In this document: positions 26,365-39,600 of the stretch, in pieces
Layout: the number at the start of each line of letters is the position of its first letter
How positions within the stretch are numbered: position 1 is the first letter of the stretch
From: Garcia nutans
Taxonomy: Eukaryota > Streptophyta > Magnoliopsida > Malpighiales > Euphorbiaceae
Direction of reading: 5' to 3'
DNA: 64,000 bases
Assembly: GCA_947685225.1 (NCBI GenBank)
Contig: CANTUV010000035.1
Span: 7,075,501-7,139,500, forward strand
Position numbers and translations under genes: made by a program
The notes under the pieces: model-generated
What the model was told of the DNA's origin: nothing
What the model saw: only the letters and a program-made list of their open reading frames with translations
Database searches by the model: none

Positions 26365-29300
26365 CTACTCAGTTCTGTCATCTTCAAGCAATGGCTCCAT
26401 GCTGGCTTTTGAATTTGCAGAGATTTGATTTTCTCCATCCTCATTAAACATGTCTACACTCTTCAGAAAAACCCCTGTCAAACCATACCAAGTCATCAAA
26501 CTGAACCCCAAATAACCAAAAACTACATTCAATTTTTACGACGAAAAGTTCTCAAATCACTGGACCAATCACACTTCTACTACTATTGTTATTACTAAGA
26601 ACATAGAATTTGGAAAAAGTTTCAGCGGTTGCTGCCATACAATTTCCATGCCTAAGCTGGTTAGACAAGACTGGATTCAGTATGCAGCTTACACATATAT
26701 GAAAAATTTCAAGTCAAATTAGATATCTATACCACATGATTGAAGTTGAACTCCCAATTTCTATGGCGTCCAAATATGGGTGGGATACTGGATACATGAA
26801 ATTGAAACACAAAATAAATTCCACAAACTTGTGTACTATATTCATGGTTGGGGGCTTGGAGAAACGGCTTCAGGCAAAAGGAGTCACTATTATTTTGAGA
26901 CATCGAAACAAGCAGAAAGCCACTTTAAAGGCACACAAGAGATTAGTTAGAGCAGAGAGAAAAATCACGATCTGTCATCTACATTACCATTTATTTCCTC
27001 GTTGAGGAAATGATATAAATATATGTTCTGTCCAGACAAATTTGTAAGTTGCCATTCTTGGTCTGTTAGGTAGAAATCTACCTCCAGAACTAGTATGATC
27101 CGCTTGAATGAGAATCATCAAGAAAATCTTACATTGCATTTCAATTAGGTTTCTAGAAGCCATTATGCACACTTTGCACATGCATGATGCATGTTAGACG
27201 GTATATTTGGCTCTTAAAAATTGTGTATTGCAGAATGTGTGAGATCAGAGAGAAACATAAAAAAATAAAATAAAATAAAATATAGACAAGACTACAACAA
27301 TCATTCAAGTTAAGAATTCCATTGAGTTCCCACACCCACCCATTTCTTATATAGAAAGAGAGCAGATAGCCAGATTCTAGCAAAGTCAATGGACTTGCAA
27401 GATAAAATATGGAAGGCTTCCAGGGATTCAAAATTAAAAAAAGAAAAAAAGAAACAAGAGTTGATCAATGGAACTAATCAAAAACACATTATTAATTGTC
27501 AGTTACCTATAAACCATATTCCAGCAGCCAGAAACAGAACAGTTGTCAGAATAAGTGCAGTTTCCCTCCAATTGTTGATATGATCCTGTGTATAATATCA
27601 AAAAAACACTGTCAAAGATTCAGAACTAAAGCCAGAAATTAGAGAGTAAAATAGACGACCATGGAGATTACATTGGTAATTGGCAAAAAAAAAAAGGAAA
27701 AAAGACCATAGCCAATAGATATATTGGTAAAGCAACCAACTTAAGAGCCTACAATCGTAACGAAAAATAACCTAAGTTTGAAAGAGAAAGCATCAGTGCC
27801 TTGCATAAAAGTGAACATTAACAATCTTGCAAAAAGAATGACGCAAAAGACTTGTTTTCTTTTTTAGAGAAAGAAAAATGGAGATCTATAAATCATATAT
27901 CAGTATTAAAATATCAAAAAGAAACAATTGTTGTCATTATTTATGAATGTGAATGTAAAAAATAAAACAAATACTATTAGCTTCTTCAGAGTATGGTTGA
28001 ATGGAATTCTGATGCACACCTGGAGAACCCCAACAAGCGGTGAAGAAGGCACATCGCCAAATATGTGAATGGATACAGTTGAGATAGCCATAGATAGTGG
28101 TCTTAAACCAGGTTTGACACAATGAAGACACACATAATTAACTGGAGCCTGCAAAAGGGATACCATACTGTTGATAACAAATCTGCCAAGTAAAATAAAT
28201 CAACTGGGAAGGCCACAAATGACTTCTCAACAGCCACTAAGCAAATTAAATATCAGCTACAAACTAGAAACCCCGCAGATAAGAAAGAAGTGAGATACTA
28301 CAATATGAATTAATTAATAAAAAAAGTCAATCCTCAAGGATAAAGAATGTTATAAACAAAACAGCAAAAGGAAACACATGCCAAACATCAAAATAAACTA
28401 AGAATGCGTGACATTACATGTGAATCACACAACTCAAAAAATTTCAAACTTGCAAAACAAAAGAGTATGGAAACTAATTAAAAGTTAAAACCATACCATA
28501 TAATACAATATCAGGATTCAAGATGCCGCTATATCATTTTAAATTTTAAAAAATGTCAAAAAGAAAATGCCAAAAATGAAACCCAAAGCATAAGCTTGTG
28601 TTTTACAGTTTAAAGGATTAAAAGAATATACTTTTGAAGATGCATTCAGTTACACAATTAAGTACTAAAATCAATGTCCTAAATAATAGAACAAATGAAT
28701 AACATGGACGCTGTTCTCCATTAGCAGTTACAATGCCAATGTATTGAGGTCTTATTCAAGAAAGCACTCCATAGCACAAACAAGTTACCATTTGTCAAAT
28801 TTTCATATAAAACTGCTGGATTAGAATGGTACCTGTGTGGCAAAGACAAGTAGTTCACCCACAGCAAACAAGACTATGAAACCATACAAGCTCCTCAGAC
28901 AGAAGGCACTGAAGCAAAAGACTGCACCCAGAAATGTTGCTCCAGAGAGAAGCTGTGGCACAAGCAAACACAGGATCTTATGGGATGATACACAAAAAAA
29001 AAAAAATGCAGTGACTGCAAATTTGCAAATTCACAGAATAATCAATTTTTTCAAGAATTTATAGAATCAAAAACAGAAAAAAAAGGATGCATATGTATGC
29101 AAACCTAGGTAAAATATGTGAGGCTATAGCAGAACTCTCTTTCTTTGTGCTCCTCAAAATACACAGGTAATATTTGTTTTTGCAATTTTATAATGTTTTT
29201 TTTTATTTTTAAATTTCATTTCTGAGTAGGAATCAAGCCCATTAAAGAGGAGTCATAGCAGCTGATTAAATGCCATGAAATAAATACACCTGAAGGAATA

Positions 29301-32300
29301 AAATAACTATAGGTTGTCTTTGAATGGGGGATTTGTAATTTGGTTATGGTTACTTATTTCAAGATAAATTTGAAACAGCCAAAAAGAAGGGGCAGCATCA
29401 CATAGACTATTTACAATTTAGTAAAATAATGTTTTCCGTCATTTATAAGCCTGAAATTTGAAGTAAAAGCTCAAATTCAAATTCTTGACTCCCCAAACCC
29501 ATATTTTTCAGATTTTGAAATTTTGCAATTAAGCAACAGAAGGATGTACTCTATAGGAGAAGTCCTGCAATACATCCAACATTACTCACCTTAAAAGCAT
29601 TAGAGATTGTAGCATTCATGCGATCAAGTACAATGCCTCCAGCCAAGGTTCCCAGGATTCCGCAAATAATTGTAATCCCTCCAAACATCATGTCCGCATT
29701 ACTCTATCAAAAGCCACAGACTCAATGAGTGCATCACAACATCATAGAGCAACAAACAAATTATAAAATTGATGAGGACTTGCAAACAGAAGAATATTCT
29801 CAAATGAAAATGGTATAAAGAAGAGACTTAGCAGCCAACAATACCATATGATATATGTTATAGCCAGCTTTTGGTCCCCAGTATGAGTATGCTCCAATCA
29901 CAAAGTTGTATGATATGTAACCTGACAACAAATTAACTGGTAAGGAACCTAACAGTAATTACTAAAAAGAACATATTCATTTTCTGGTTCTAATTCCAGT
30001 AAAAATATAAAAGAAAACATAAATAAGAATGCTGAAATCAGTTAAAAGAAAAGCAAAAAAGAACACTAAAGCAGAGTATTGGATAACAATTACTCATAAA
30101 GCACAACCAGAGAGCAAGGAAAAGGAAATGCACCTAGAACATTTACAACATAAACTTTGTCAAGCAAAAGCACTTCGATATCCTTTAAAAATTGTGATAA
30201 CCGATGTAAAATTGTAGGGTTTCCCTTCAACCTGCCATGTGAAAGAAGAGTACCAATCAAGAACAATGAATAATTGATATTGGGAGGTTAATGATACATT
30301 CTCCCTTTTTGCCTTGCACGCAAGTATGTAAAAAATTATTCAAGGTTATCAACATTTAACAGATTACTAGGAAAACGAATGACCACAGAACCTCTCTAGT
30401 TCCTTACAGAATTTGCAGAATTGATGAACCTGAGAAAGGTAATGGAGTTGGCAACCTTGTCATGCTAAGATCTAAATAAGATTTGACTTGTTAAGAAAAG
30501 ATTTTAAAAACTTGTTGTCATGTAAAAATTAATATAATTTTGCATTAACTTTAGCATGCACAATACTTGCGTTTGCTCTGCTGTATGTAATTCAGTTTTG
30601 CTCTACATAACATAGACACTGTTTCTTTTTTGGAAGTTCTACATGTTAATCACAGAATAACTAAGAGACTCTTGGATCATAGGATCAGCAAACTCTTTTT
30701 TTTTTTTTTTGCCAAGGTGGCTGGATGGAGGTTCACAAGCAATTGAGATATTTCTAGAGTAATTTGAATTCAAAAGCTTCTCATATATCACAGATAATAG
30801 AGACAACAAAACAGGTAATCAGTTGTTTTGGCATTCAAAATTCTGTTCTTTACCATGCAGCTTTTTAATTTGCTTGAATTTGGCAAGTCTTGGTTTCTAT
30901 TTCTGTTTTCCTACTTGGCCTAGGGCTTTTTTCCTGCTTTATACAGCTTTCAATTTAAACACTAAATCACTCATCATGCAGAAGATGATAATGATATTCC
31001 ATAGAAAACAAAAGACACTTACTTTGAAGCTTTAACATAACCTTGACTACTGATATCTTCATTATCATTCTCTGTTATAATAAAATAGCAATCAGCATTC
31101 AGAAAGAAAGAAGATAACTCATTGCTCTTGAAATCAGCAGAATGAACAAGGTTGGTAATTAAATAATACAATTCCTCAGATAATTCAAAGAATCAAGGAA
31201 CAATTATCTAGGCCACAGACATGAAATCAGCTAGTTCGTTGGCTGCTGAAAGTCATAATTTACAATTGTCTTGTGAGAATTGGATTCAGCAACGTTCTAG
31301 TAATTGTCACTACAAGTTATCCTATCTACTCCATGTAGGTGGCATGATTTGTTGCTTAACTACATCAGTTTTATATTACAACCACAAAGTCTCTTCTGTC
31401 TAGGTCCAAACTTCTAGAATGATAATGATAAAATTGAAAAAAAAAACAAATACCACATTGATACTTAATATTCACTTCGAAAAAATAAAAAGACCCAAAA
31501 CAATTTTTTTTTGAAAAAAATAAGTCCATTCCATGTATCTCAAGATTCAGTATATATAGAAAAGCAGGGTTCTACTGCCAAGTGAGCTTCTCGTATGATT
31601 ATACCAGCAAAGGAAGCAATAAATAATTACAACAAAAACAATAACAAAGAACAAGCCAGTACCTTCAGTTAGAGAGGCAACCGTTTCAGTTGACGTCAAT
31701 GCCTTCTTTGATTCAGTATGAGCAAAACCTGTAGTTAGACTGTTAGTCATTATAGTTAAATAAAAACAAGACCTTGAAACAGATAACATCGCACTTCTAA
31801 GGTGCATATGCAGAATCACGAACAATGCACCTTTCAGCTGCAAAGGCTGCATGACGAATCCCAAAACAGCAAATGGAAGCATCAGAAGAGACTCTCCCCA
31901 AAATGCATAGCGCCAGTTAAAATGGTTTCCAACCTGAATAAGCAGAATATCATGTTCATCACAATCCCACCAGAATAATTGAGAAATTAGTGTGTTAAAA
32001 TTTATGACTTCCACAAAATGACGACAATACAAATTGCAACTTTTAGCCAAAGAGAGACAACAATTGACCTGAAAGAATCTGAAAAGTAAAAACAACTGAT
32101 GCAATATATGAACTTACGAGTCCACCATAAACATAACCTAATGCAATTCCTGTTGGTATGCACATGTAAAACGCAGCGAGCCAGGCTGTTTTCTGGAACC
32201 ACAAGAAGAACAAAGTAATCTGATTATATTTAACGAAGAAGAAATAGCTACTTCAGCTTTTCCAAACTTCCTAGAATCTTGAATACAAACAGACTGAACC

Positions 32301-35039
32301 AAACCTGAGCAACCGGAGCGTTGTCATCTATAAATGGAGCTGCAAGACTTATGAAAGATGCCTCACCAACACCAACCAGCCTAAAAGGGAAAGATTCACA
32401 CTGTAACACCATTTGAAAGAAATAATATATGTATGATCTAGTAAAAATATCATTTGAAAACCAACATTTTTTACTTACATGCGGCATATTGCAATCGACC
32501 AAAAATCAAACGAACTACCACATCCAGCTGTTGCAAAAGTCCAAACAGATAATCCAACTCCAATAAGCCTAAAAGGATTATGACTGCAAGTGCAACAGAC
32601 ATGAAAACTTGAAAACCAAATTGGATAACACAACAGCAAATACACTCAAAAGACATCAAAATACCAAAAGAAAAGGAAATCAGTGTCTGTTTCTACATTT
32701 CTTCAATATCAGATATCATTAAATTAATGTCAGACGTCTTTTAGTCAAATTTTTAAAAAACCTTAATGACCTTGCATAAATTGTTTCAAGAAACATGCTA
32801 CTCAATACTATGCATCTACCCATGCATTAATTGCAACTTAAAAAACCAGATATAAGTGTTGCTTAGAAATATTAGCAGCCCCTTTGATTGCATTTGGTCT
32901 TTTTGTCACATAACAGTTCCCATTCTATTAGCACACACTAGGAGTATATCCTTCTATGCACGGGAATCACTATGCAAGTGCCAAATTATCCCTCTATAAA
33001 TGCTTAAGGTCCTTGGCCACTTAAATATTTGGTACGGACAGCTAATTCACAGGGTGCTCACCTCAAATGTCTCTTGCTTAGGCTCTAAAGGTGCTTGCCT
33101 CATTGAAGTTTCTTGGCCTTGAAAATTCCAAGGTTCCTTGAGATAATATCTCCTTGCAAACCCCAAGCATGCCTTTAACTACACACAACACTCACTCCCC
33201 AGCCAAAGAACTTGAGAAATAGTATCTAATCCAACCAATAAGTGAAATAGAAATATCCATAAACTAAAATAAGTATAAATCATACCATACGTCCCATGAA
33301 ATAGAAAGCCTCTGGTTATTGCACCCATATTTTATTCTTCTGAACATCTTCCAATTTTCATAAATTTCCATAAAAGAAAACCTACTTTTAATCAAAGAAA
33401 AACCTTAACTTTGTCCCCCCTCTCTAATCAACCTTGTGGAAAACATTTCCAATTCCCAAATTAAATATTTTGCTTCTTTCTTTCTTTCTGCTTTTCTTTT
33501 TTCCATTTAATATTATCCATGACTATCAAACTTGAACCACAATTATAAGTGACCTATAAGATATTAAGATTTTATGTTTTTCTTTTTACAACTAAAAGAA
33601 TTTTATTTTACCAAATTCCGTTAAATAATTAGGTTGCTTGTTCAGTATATCTGTTATTTCATTGAAATTATAATTATTTAATGTTTTGATTTTTTTATGG
33701 ATTAGCTATTATTTTAGTCTTGAGAAAGTTACATGTTATTTAATGAAAAAGTTAACCTTCATATTGACTCATTTCTTTTATTTGAATTTGAATCTAATAA
33801 ACCATAAAGCCTAACATATTATTGACAATTAGATATCAAGTATAAGCTTGGATGAACAAAATTATTTTCCTAAGGATACAAAATAAAGATTTTTTGTATG
33901 TGATGGTGGCGGTGTGCAAGTATGACCTCATAGAACGGGCATTACAAGGTGATTTAGCTACTTTCAATCTTTAGAACCGGGTCAAGAATTCCCACTTTCC
34001 AATACATACACACATACATATATGTTTATCCCATAATGCCACAGCTGAATGGCTAACCAATATGAGAAAAACTAATTATAAATTTGTTGATTGCTACTTC
34101 CTATCTTTTTTTTCATAACTCATCAAAAAAATGACAAGCTGCAATAAACTATATTTTAAAGAAAATCATGCGCTGAATGGTCATTCACAATACCAAAAAA
34201 AGCAACCATCACTAATGGCCTACCAAATAATTAACATTGAACAACTATCAATCCCCAGCCACTAGCTTTCAGTTTCAGCGACAACTACTATTTATCAGCT
34301 AATACTAACAACTGAACAAAACAAAGATGCATCTAAGACCGTTCCACAAAATTTACTTCCTGCACCAAGTTTGCAACTTGTATTACACTATTCAGCTGCT
34401 CACCTATTGGCCAAGGAAGCAAATATTGGAGAAGCCACAAGAAGTCCAACCATAAATGCAGAAGATAGAACACCATCCTGGAAATTGTTCAAATTAAAAT
34501 CCCCCCTGAAAGCAAAAATAAATGTAAATAAATAAACAAGAAACTTAAAAATGAATCATTGCTTAAAAAGCTAGTAATATATGCTAATTACTATAATTAG
34601 ACTACTTAATAATCTTTGACCAATGGCGTTAGAAAAGGGCGAAACAATGAAAATCTTACTGAATTCCGCTGCCGGAATTGCAAATTCCTTTATCATCACA
34701 TGTCCTAATACTACCATTTACTCCATTGCTTGCAATTGCACCACGATCCATATAATTTAACATATTAATCACACAAAAAATCATGAGCAACCTGAAAAGA
34801 AATAATTAAACAAAAAAATTAGTATCCACCACAAGGAGCTTAAAATCAGACGAAAAATATAGAAGAAAATATTAAATTCGCAAATAAGCAAAAGAAATTA
34901 TAGGAATTAGTCTGAGAGTTGAATTGAAAACAAAATAAGGATAGAAGAGGGGAAAAGAAAACCTAGAAATTGAGAAGTACCTTTTGGGAGTGAACCATGA
35001 AGGAGCAGCAGATGATGAATCGATCGAGGTTGAATCCAT
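26365..35039 (-). CDS. SPNS1: Spinster-like (SPNS) major facilitator transporter, 16 exons
   Basis: Exons: 34981-35039, 34660-34791, 34404-34505, 32479-32583, 32305-32380, 32118-32192, 31831-31933, 31663-31728, 31023-31071, 30134-30231, 29845-29921, 29590-29703, 28833-28952, 28020-28148, 27507-27585, 26365-26474. All junctions are GT..AG, phases agree, and the 1494-nt frame is open (497 residues). Membrane-spanning stretches include LLMIFCVINMLNYMDRGAIA (first helix, with the MFS-type NYMDR end), DGVLSSAFMVGLLVASPIFA, the loop GVGEASFISLAAPFI, and ITIICGILGTLAGGIVLDRM. The N-terminus starts MDSTSIDSSS and the C-terminus ends MEPLLEDDRTE. Family knowledge: spinster proteins are 12-helix MFS carriers linked to sphingolipid or lysolipid export; plant substrates are not firmly known. 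Arabidopsis SPNS1 is about the same length and, from memory, lies beside SS5, as here. No damage seen; intron 3 (32584-34403) is long. Confidence 0.93.
32584..34403 (-). other. SPNS intron 3, long and without recognised content
   Basis: A 1.8-kb intron, far longer than the other SPNS introns, which are mostly 75-1000 bp. 32900-33250 is less AT-rich than the rest and looks different from typical intron sequence, but I found no inverted repeats, LTRs or coding traces that identify an insertion. Confidence 0.45.
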
Positions 35040-36592
35040 TTTGGAGGAGATTGAGAGTTGAGGCTCCCTGACTCTGTGTTACGGTATTTTGACTGTTGGA
35101 TGAGTTTTGAAAGATTATTTATTTATTTATTTTGAAACAGCTTTGAAAGATTATTAGTTGTGTCGCTCTTCTCGACTTCTTTCATAAGATATTATAACAA
35201 TTGATTTCCCCTTATTATTGGATTCTTTTATTTAGCGGTTATTTATTTCCGCGGGCTTATCACAATAATTTAAGATAACAATTTATATAATTAAAAAAAT
35301 ATATATTTTTAGATTTTAATACTTTTATATTATTTTTCTTTACATATTAAAAATAATATATATGATCTATTATGATATAAAATTAATTAAATTGAAAAAT
35401 AAAAATTACCACATACAAGTTTCTCAAAAAAAAAAAAATATACCACTTACAAATCATCTATTCCAAAAACCAGTAATTAATATCTGTTAGACGTTAGTTA
35501 TGTTTTCTCTTCTTTTTTTTTTTTTTCCAAAAATCATAATTCATTCCTCCATAAAATTAGAGCCAAAATCCTAACAAATTTATTTATCTTTGGATGTGTA
35601 AAAAAATAAAATAAGATTTTGTACCAAAAAACAATAAAATAAAGGAAAAATTACACGAAATATCATGTTTATACTTTATAATTTCAAATATGCGTTGCAA
35701 ATTTTTTTTTTCATTTTTACGGTGTATTTTTTCTTTTTTTCAATTTTTTTTGTTTTCGTATTTTTTAATTTTTATTTATATTTTTTATTTATAAATATTT
35801 TTTTATTATCATATTTTTAATATACACATAAAAAATATATATATATATGCACAACATATATAACATACACATCAAACAAACAGTGACATATCTATAATAT
35901 ATATAACATATCTGCAATATATTCATAACATATTTATTAAAATTAACCAACATATAAAAATTAAAAAATACATGTATAACATATATATTATAATTAAATA
36001 ACATATAAAATTTGTATAATATATAATATAAAAGCTAAAATATAATATATACACAATATATATAGCATATCGATAATATATACACGGCATATTGGTAATA
36101 TATAAAAATATATTATAAAATGATATTCTTAATTTTTTTTCTGAGATATTTTTATAAAATTATGTTATTTTATATTAAAGTTATTATTTTACAAAATAAT
36201 ATCTAAAAAAACTTAATTTTTATATTTTTTTAAAGAATTTTATAATATATCTATAACATATATATATATAATATATAAATCATAAAAATATGATGATATA
36301 TAATATTTTTATAAACTTTTTCGGTATTTTTAAATTTTTTTATATTATCGATATTTAAAAAAAAAGTTTGATTTTGCAAATAGTTTTGTAAAAAGCCTTA
36401 AAATAAACATCTATTCCTTTCTTGAATGAAACAATTAAGTTTTTTTTCCTGCTTGTATTAAATTATAGTTTATTTTTTTTAGAGCAACTAATTTTTAATA
36501 AAAGTACTTATTGATTTATATATATTAATTATATTTTTTTGAATATGCCTAAAAATCAAAATTCTTATAAGAGGAAGAGAATATAGAAATAT
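35040..36592. other. SPNS upstream region and extremely AT-rich sequence
   Basis: 35040-35110 is the likely SPNS 5' UTR (TTGGAGGAGATTGAGAG and similar). From 35270 the sequence is almost pure A/T. 35820-36300 contains many degenerate copies of short motifs such as AACATATATAACATA and ATAATATATA, a diffuse low-complexity array rather than a clean tandem repeat. No gene is seen. Confidence 0.5.
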
Positions 36593-36607
36593 GGTCATTT
36601 TCTAAAA

Positions 36608-39600
36608 AAAAAATTTTTTTAAAAATAAAGTATTTCATTAAAGATCATTCAACAAAGCAAATACAATAAAAGGAGGAGAGACAGACTTCCACTCTTTTGG
36701 ACCTGACAAAGAACGAGTCGCCTTAGCTAATAGGTGAGCAACCTCGTTTGCAGATCTCTTGACAACGGAGATAGAAATATCATTAAGATCAACTAAAAGA
36801 GTAACACAATCTTGTAAAACAAGACCTAAGTAGCAATCATTCGAAACATAAGAAATTAAATCAGCAACTACAGATTGAGAATTTGATTCAACAATGACTC
36901 TAGATAGCCCCCAGGACCTTAATCCAACTAAAAGTCTCCTTGATTCCAACTGCCTCTGCAAGTGGAGCTGCAAAATTTTCTTGAATTTAGAAAGCTCTTA
37001 CTACCACTAGCGTGTCCATTGAATCACGAAGGACTTGCCCAATACAAGTACCGCCACCTTGAACTCCTACTGCTGAATCAACATTCAATTTCAACCAATT
37101 GTCAAGAGAGAGAGACCATCTTTCCATATTTCCCTCATTCGGCTGATGGCCTGATTCCTTCAGTTGAGCTAATTGAAAAGATTCCAACCCAACCCGAGAA
37201 TTTTGGACTAACTGATACACAGACAGCTTGGAGCCTTGCAAACCCAAGAATTTCGATTTTCCCAAATCCAACAACACAATGAAATCCAACATGATAGGCT
37301 CTTTAAGAGTCAAATTTAGCGAATTTGGAACCAACCAATCAACAAAAGATAATGGATCTTGGAAAGGCACAGAGATTCCATTGTCTCACAAATTCACGGG
37401 TAACCAATATATGTAGAATTGATTCGGAATTATTGGAACAAATTGGGCATAAAGATGATACCTTCATTTGCTTTCGTAGAAGGTTGTCAAATGTTGGAAG
37501 AGCATTGTAAAGAGCACGCCATAACATATTCTTGGAACATGGAGGAACATTTAAACTCTATAGTCTCTTCTAGAACCGTTTACTGAGCAATATATCAATG
37601 TGATCTTCACTTACCATCGAAACGATAAGCACTTTTCACTATATAATGTCCCTATGAATCAGGAAGCCAAATCAATATGTCCTCCCGAGAGTTGGCACTC
37701 AATGGAATATATAGAAAGGAGTGAACCATAAAGCTATCGAATAAGGAGTGAATCAGAGACTCATTCCACTAGAAGATACAAATAAGATATGAGACTCGAA
37801 AGACTTCTCGACTGGAATTACAACCCAATGGAACAAAAGGAGAACTCATTGATGGTAACCATGGCTCTGACTAGATAGGAATCAATTCACCTGTTGCAAT
37901 ATGCCACCTACATCCTGATAGAATTAAATCCCTAGTCTCCCACAGGCTCCGCCAAATATAACTGGGAGATAACCCAAATCAGAGTTGAGAAATGATGTGA
38001 AAGGGAAGTATCTAGCTTTCAATACTTGTGTTGCCAAAGAAGAAGGATTAGATAACAACTTCTAAGCTTGTTTTCACAACATAGGCAAATTAAAAGCATG
38101 TAGTTGTTTAAACCCTAACCCCCCTGCTTCCTTTGACTTGCACAACTTGGCCCATGACATCCAACATATCCCTCTTGAACTAGACTTCATAAACCTCCAC
38201 CAAAAGGAATTAAGCAATCGTTCTATTTCTGCACAGAGAGATTTTGGAAGCAAGAACGTACTCATGATATAATTGGGGATTGCTTGTGCTACTGATTTGA
38301 TCAATACCTCCTTTCCTGCCCTTGACAAAAATTTCTTGTTCCATGAGAAAATTCTCTTCCACACCTAATCTTTTATAAACTGAAAAATTTCCTTCTTTCT
38401 CCTTCCAATTATAGAAGGCTCCCAAGTAAATGCCTAATTGATCAGATTCACCCATCTCCAAAATACTTGAGACTTCCATATGAATATCTTAGCTGGTGTT
38501 AGCACTAAAAAATAGTAAGGACTTAGTAACATTTACCTCTTGACCTGAAGCTTGAGAGTAGATCTGCAGCATTTCCTTGACGGTAGAGGCTTTTGAATTG
38601 TAGGCCTTAAAGAACATAATACTATCATCAGCAAAGAATAAATGAGATATCAGAGGCGCACTTCTAGCTACTTTAATTCCATGAAGAGATCCCATCTGAA
38701 CCCATTTCTGAATTAAAAAAGAGAAACCTTCAGCACATATTAAAAATAAGTATGAAGACAATGGATAGCCCTGACGAAGCCCTCTTGTGGGGTTAATTAG
38801 ACCAAAAGATAACCCATTATGGCACACCCTGTATTGCACTGTTGAAACACAAAGCATTACCAATTTGATCCAGCTCTCCGCAAAGCCCAATCTTTGAAGC
38901 ATTGCCTCTACCAAAGACCATTCAATTCGATCGTAGGCTTTGCTCATGTCTAACTTCATTGCCACATTACCCTCTTTCCCATGCTTCTTCCTTTTCATAA
39001 AATGAATAGATTCAAAGGCCACGATAACATTGTCTAAGATGCTTTGGCTTGGAATGAAAGCACACTACGATCTGGAGATAATTTCTGGAAGTACTACCTT
39101 CAGACGATTAGCTAAGATCTCAGCAATGATTTTGTAGAGAACGTTGCATAGAAGATTGCCCTAAGATCACCCATAGATGTTGGAGACTTTTTCTTATGAA
39201 TTAAGACAATGTTGATATTATTCAAACCTGTGGGGAAGTAGCAAGAGTTCATACAGTGAAGGCAAAAGGAAACATCTTTACCAACTATATGACAACACCC
39301 TTGATAGAATGCTAGATTAAATCTGTCTGGTCCAGGAGAAGAATCAGGCCTCATTTGAAAAACTACATCTCTTATTTCAGATTCCATAAAGGGAGCTAAG
39401 AGACTAGTGTTTTGATTAGCTGTAACATAAGGAGTAACACAGTTCAATACACTAGAAGGATCGCCACCCTTGGAAAGAAAGAGCTCTCTAAAGTAATCCA
39501 AGGGAATGTAAACCATCATGCTTTTCACTCCATAAACCCCTTGCATCATGAAGCCGTAGCATTGTATTACTTTTCTTTCTATAGCAGGCCAAAAAATGAG

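Noticed and set aside
35820..36300. Satellite or CRISPR-like array
   Set aside because: The ATATA-type motifs are irregular in length and spacing, without conserved repeat and spacer units; simple low-complexity DNA.
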